The notes beneath the pieces were generated by a model. The model was not told where the DNA came from, made no database searches, and was given only the letters and a program-made list of their open reading frames with translations. The position numbers and the translations under genes are program-made. This document shows, piece after piece, positions 6,389 through 8,286 of a stretch of DNA of 8,286 nucleotides; positions within the stretch are counted from its first letter, which is position 1; each line of letters begins with the position of its first letter. Where the stretch lies: contig DMBA01000029.1 in assembly GCA_003446315.1 (NCBI GenBank), positions 1,808 through 10,093 on the forward strand. Direction: 5' to 3'. Source of the stretch: Ruminococcus sp. (GTDB taxonomy: Bacteria > Bacillota > Clostridia > Oscillospirales > Ruminococcaceae).

Positions 6389-6955
6389 TCACTCGATCGG
6401 CGTACCGATCTCCCATTGCCGATAAACTGCACCGGAAAGGTCTTTCCAGAGAAAAACGCCGTTTTCCAATGTCATATAGCCATGCGCAGACTGTTCCTTC
6501 GGGATCGAAACAGAACCGGGATTCAGCAGCACAAACTGTCCCTCATCTCCGCAGCGCATGCAAACCGGAACATGTGTATGCCCGTGCAGCAAAATATCGC
6601 CGTCATGCAGCGGCGGCAGATGATCGGCATGGAACAAATGCCCGTGCGTTGCAAAAATCATGGTTTTGCCCTCTGCAAGAAGCGCATAATCAGCAAGCAC
6701 CGGGAAATCCAGCACCATCTGATCGACTTCACAATCGCAGTTTCCGCGCACGCAAAGAATCTCTGCAGCAAGCGGATTGAGCATTGCAATGACCGCTTTC
6801 GGGGCATATTCCTTCGGCAGATCATTCCGCGGCCCGTGATAAAGAATATCGCCGAGCAGCAGCAGCCGGTCAGCCTGTTCACGGGCATATGCATCGAGCA
6901 TCTGCCGGCAATAAAACGCAGAGCCGTGAATATCGGAAGCAATCATCCATTTCAT
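6389..6955 (-). CDS. yfcE: YfcE-type metallophosphodiesterase
   Basis: A 188-residue cytosolic metallophosphoesterase of the YfcE/MJ0936 type; E. coli YfcE is 184 residues and hydrolyses model phosphodiesters with Mn2+. All metal-binding blocks can be seen: D8-x-H10 (SDIHG), G35-D36 followed by HGPRN at 40-44, the GNCD box at 71-74 (Asn72), the THGH histidines 104/106, and HGHTH at 124-128, then NPGS at 145-148. Start ATG at 6955 has AAAGGA 8-9 nt upstream. It lies 21 nt after the small membrane-protein gene and is the last gene before the 6305-6350 stem-loop, so it is probably the promoter-distal gene of a three-gene unit. The natural substrate of YfcE is not established; a link to lipid head groups or cyclic nucleotides would be speculation. 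The symbol is by family resemblance. Confidence 0.87.
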   Translation of the reverse strand: MKWMIASDIHGSAFYCRQMLDAYAREQADRLLLLGDILYHGPRNDLPKEYAPKAVIAMLNPLAAEILCVRGNCDCEVDQMVLDFPVLADYALLAEGKTMIFATHGHLFHADHLPPLHDGDILLHGHTHVPVCMRCGDEGQFVLLNPGSVSIPKEQSAHGYMTLENGVFLWKDLSGAVYRQWEIGTPIE

Positions 6956-6976
6956 GTTCTGTTTCCTTTCATCCTT

Positions 6977-7432
6977 TCATTCCGTGTAACTTGCAAGATG
7001 TCCTTTATACCGGTCGCCTTCCTTTGTGAAGTGTACCATAAACATCAGTCTGTCATCGGTGTAAGGGCGGCATTTGTATTCTGCGCCCTGCTCGCCGTTC
7101 TCGCTTGACACAACGATCTCGCCGAAAAAGCTGTTCTGCATGAAATCCGCATAATCACTGACAAAGAAATCGAAAAAGTCACGGTAATCCGGTGCAGCCG
7201 GATCCCAGTAGCGCTCCGGTTCTGCATTGCTCAGGTCAAAGTGATATTCGGCTTCCAGCGTTTGAATACGCTCTTCCGAAAAGCTTTTCCAGTCGGTATG
7301 CAAAAACATGCTTTTCATAAGAAAAAGGAACAGCAGCACAGCTGCAATGACGGCAAGGATGCAGCCGATTATCTTTCTGTTTTTCGGTTTCCGGCGTGCT
7401 TCCATGTATTCTGTTTCTTCAAGTTTCTTCAT
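6977..7432 (-). CDS. Small single-pass membrane protein of unknown function
   Basis: I do not recognise this 151-residue protein. It has a short acidic N-terminus, a basic cluster (R13, R14, K15, K17, R19, K20), one strongly hydrophobic segment at about residues 21-44, then a soluble domain of about 105 residues. The positive-inside rule predicts N-terminus in, C-terminal domain outside. The outer domain is rich in Asp, Glu, Tyr and Phe, with an aromatic/acidic stretch around residues 72-97. There is no lipobox; the single Cys in the membrane segment (C24) is not in a lipobox context. Start ATG at 7432 has AAAGGA 7 nt upstream. The first 14 nt of the gene overlap the end of the patatin gene, typical of translational coupling. 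The gene ends 21 nt before yfcE. A second ATG at codon 10 lacks a ribosome site. It could be a partner or anchor of the patatin hydrolase; nothing in the sequence proves it. Confidence 0.75.
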   Translation of the reverse strand: MKKLEETEYMEARRKPKNRKIIGCILAVIAAVLLFLFLMKSMFLHTDWKSFSEERIQTLEAEYHFDLSNAEPERYWDPAAPDYRDFFDFFVSDYADFMQNSFFGEIVVSSENGEQGAEYKCRPYTDDRLMFMVHFTKEGDRYKGHLASYTE

Positions 7433-8286
7433 CTTCCTGTCCTTTCAGATATTCCTGCAAACGTGCTGTTTCACGCTTTCCGTCCTCATAGCCGAGATAA
7501 TACAGCCTGCCGAGTTTTTCCATATCCGGTTCCAATCTGGAAACGGTTACCGGTTCCGAAGGTGCAATAACAAAGACTCTGCCGGCATCCGCAAGTGCAG
7601 CAAGCGTATCGCACTCCTGATTATAGCGGGCATTTGCACGAACGAGTGCATCTGCGAGATCGGGATATTCGCTGCGATAAATATCTTCTTTTGTATGTGC
7701 GTGCGCATCATGCGGTTTCAGCGGTTTCCGATAATCCGGATGCTGCGTCTTCACAACGACAATTTTCTCAAATCCGCGGTCAATTGCCCATTGAAACGGG
7801 ATATTCATACTGCATCCGCCGTCAAGATAATACTGCTGACGGATCGGCACGGGTTTGGAGACATACGGCATGGAAGCGGATGCCCGGACTGCCTGATACA
7901 TACTGCCGCCGTAATCTTTTCCGAGGTATTCGGGCTGTGCGGTATGGACATTGGTCACAACGGCATAAAATTCCCGTTTTGGATCGAAAAAGCGCTGTTT
8001 ATCGAAGTCAGGGACTTCATCCATTTTTCCGAATACAAAATCGAAACCGATCAAGCCGTGATTGCGCCGCACGGCATGCATCCCGACATAGCGCGAATCA
8101 TGCCGATAACGGAGATTGATGCGTGCAGATCGCCCGATCTGACCGGAAACATAGTTCATGCCGTTCATTGCGCCGGCAGAAACACCGACTGTGCACTGAA
8201 AATTCAGGTTTGCTTCCATGAGCGCATCCAGCACACCGGATGTATATAAGCCGCGAAATGCGCCGCCTTCCAGCACAAGGCAGCCC
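7419..8286 (-). CDS. YjjU-type patatin-like phospholipase/hydrolase (copy 2), N-terminus cut by window edge
   Basis: Patatin-fold serine hydrolase, 288 residues visible. The frame runs to the right edge beginning G-C-L-V-L-E-G-G, so only the first few residues are missing, judging from copy 1, which has five residues before the equivalent glycine. Numbering from the edge: oxyanion motif EGGAFRG at 6-12, GVSAG with nucleophile Ser36, and DGG with Asp155. The C-terminal region (about 190-288) has the same layout as copy 1, including a YP-L-AL segment followed by YN. It shares stretches such as VHT, RA-ASMP and LDGG with copy 1 but differs at most other positions, so the duplication is old or the two were acquired separately. 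No signal peptide or membrane segment is visible. The stop at 7419 overlaps the next gene's start (7432). The promoter lies outside the window. Substrate unknown. Confidence 0.88.
   Translation of the reverse strand, partial: GCLVLEGGAFRGLYTSGVLDALMEANLNFQCTVGVSAGAMNGMNYVSGQIGRSARINLRYRHDSRYVGMHAVRRNHGLIGFDFVFGKMDEVPDFDKQRFFDPKREFYAVVTNVHTAQPEYLGKDYGGSMYQAVRASASMPYVSKPVPIRQQYYLDGGCSMNIPFQWAIDRGFEKIVVVKTQHPDYRKPLKPHDAHAHTKEDIYRSEYPDLADALVRANARYNQECDTLAALADAGRVFVIAPSEPVTVSRLEPDMEKLGRLYYLGYEDGKRETARLQEYLKGQEDEET

Noticed and set aside
5419..6432. Longer reading of the SDR with an 89-residue N-terminal extension
   Set aside because: The extension would run through the SDR promoter, the preceding terminator and the end of yfcE. 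ATG at 6165 has a ribosome site and places the Rossmann strand normally.
7308..8249. 313-codon plus-strand open frame opposite the second patatin gene
   Set aside because: Same antisense register effect; no recognisable protein features, while the minus strand encodes a full patatin catalytic set.
1..8286. Mobile element, CRISPR array, defence or biosynthetic island
   Set aside because: All genes are co-oriented with ordinary promoters and terminators; I see no transposase, integrase, phage gene, spaced repeats or terminal inverted repeats.

Overview
The window looks like ordinary chromosome of a Gram-positive, Clostridia-type bacterium. A Ruminococcus-like or other Oscillospiraceae host is my best guess, because of the aspartokinase and YjjU-type patatin sequence style, the GGAGG ribosome binding sites, the TTGACA / TGnTATGAT promoters and the moderate G+C. 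That is an impression from the sequence, not a database result. Every supported gene is on the minus strand, so transcription runs from high to low coordinates. I see no insertion sequence, phage gene, CRISPR array, tRNA or rRNA.

In transcription order there are four units. (1) The end of an operon entering from the right edge: a YjjU-type patatin-like hydrolase (lacking only its first few codons), a small single-pass membrane protein of unknown function overlapping it by 14 nt, and a YfcE-type metallophosphodiesterase 21 nt further on. A strong stem-loop at 6305-6350 closes the unit. (2) A single-gene unit for a short-chain dehydrogenase/reductase, with its own extended -10 promoter (6221-6249) and a clear terminator (5342-5370). 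(3) A potassium-uptake operon: promoter 5254-5283, an 88-nt leader with small hairpins, trkA (read here from a TTG start), trkH 14 nt later, then a second YjjU-type patatin-like gene 48 nt later, ended by a terminator at 1404-1437. (4) A separate promoter (1291-1319) driving an aspartokinase gene that runs off the left edge with nearly all of its coding sequence present.

TrkA and TrkH would form a K+ uptake channel with a cytosolic nucleotide-gated ring. Aspartokinase commits aspartate to the lysine/threonine/methionine/diaminopimelate branch. The two patatin-like proteins share architecture (GGxxRG oxyanion motif, GVSAG nucleophile, DGG aspartate, same C-terminal domain), but each sits in a different operon with a different partner set. 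That duplication and its partners are the least explained part of the window. The best candidate for something undescribed is the patatin / bitopic membrane protein / YfcE cluster.

Intergenic regions are short (191, 259 and 223 nt for the three large ones) and are largely accounted for by terminators, promoters and leaders. Two further cis elements deserve a look: a perfect 12-bp palindrome touching the trkA -35 box, and a tandem 8-bp repeat upstream of the reductase promoter. Long plus-strand open frames are present over most genes, but they all lie in the same antisense register and are explained by scarcity of TTA, CTA and TCA codons in the real genes.
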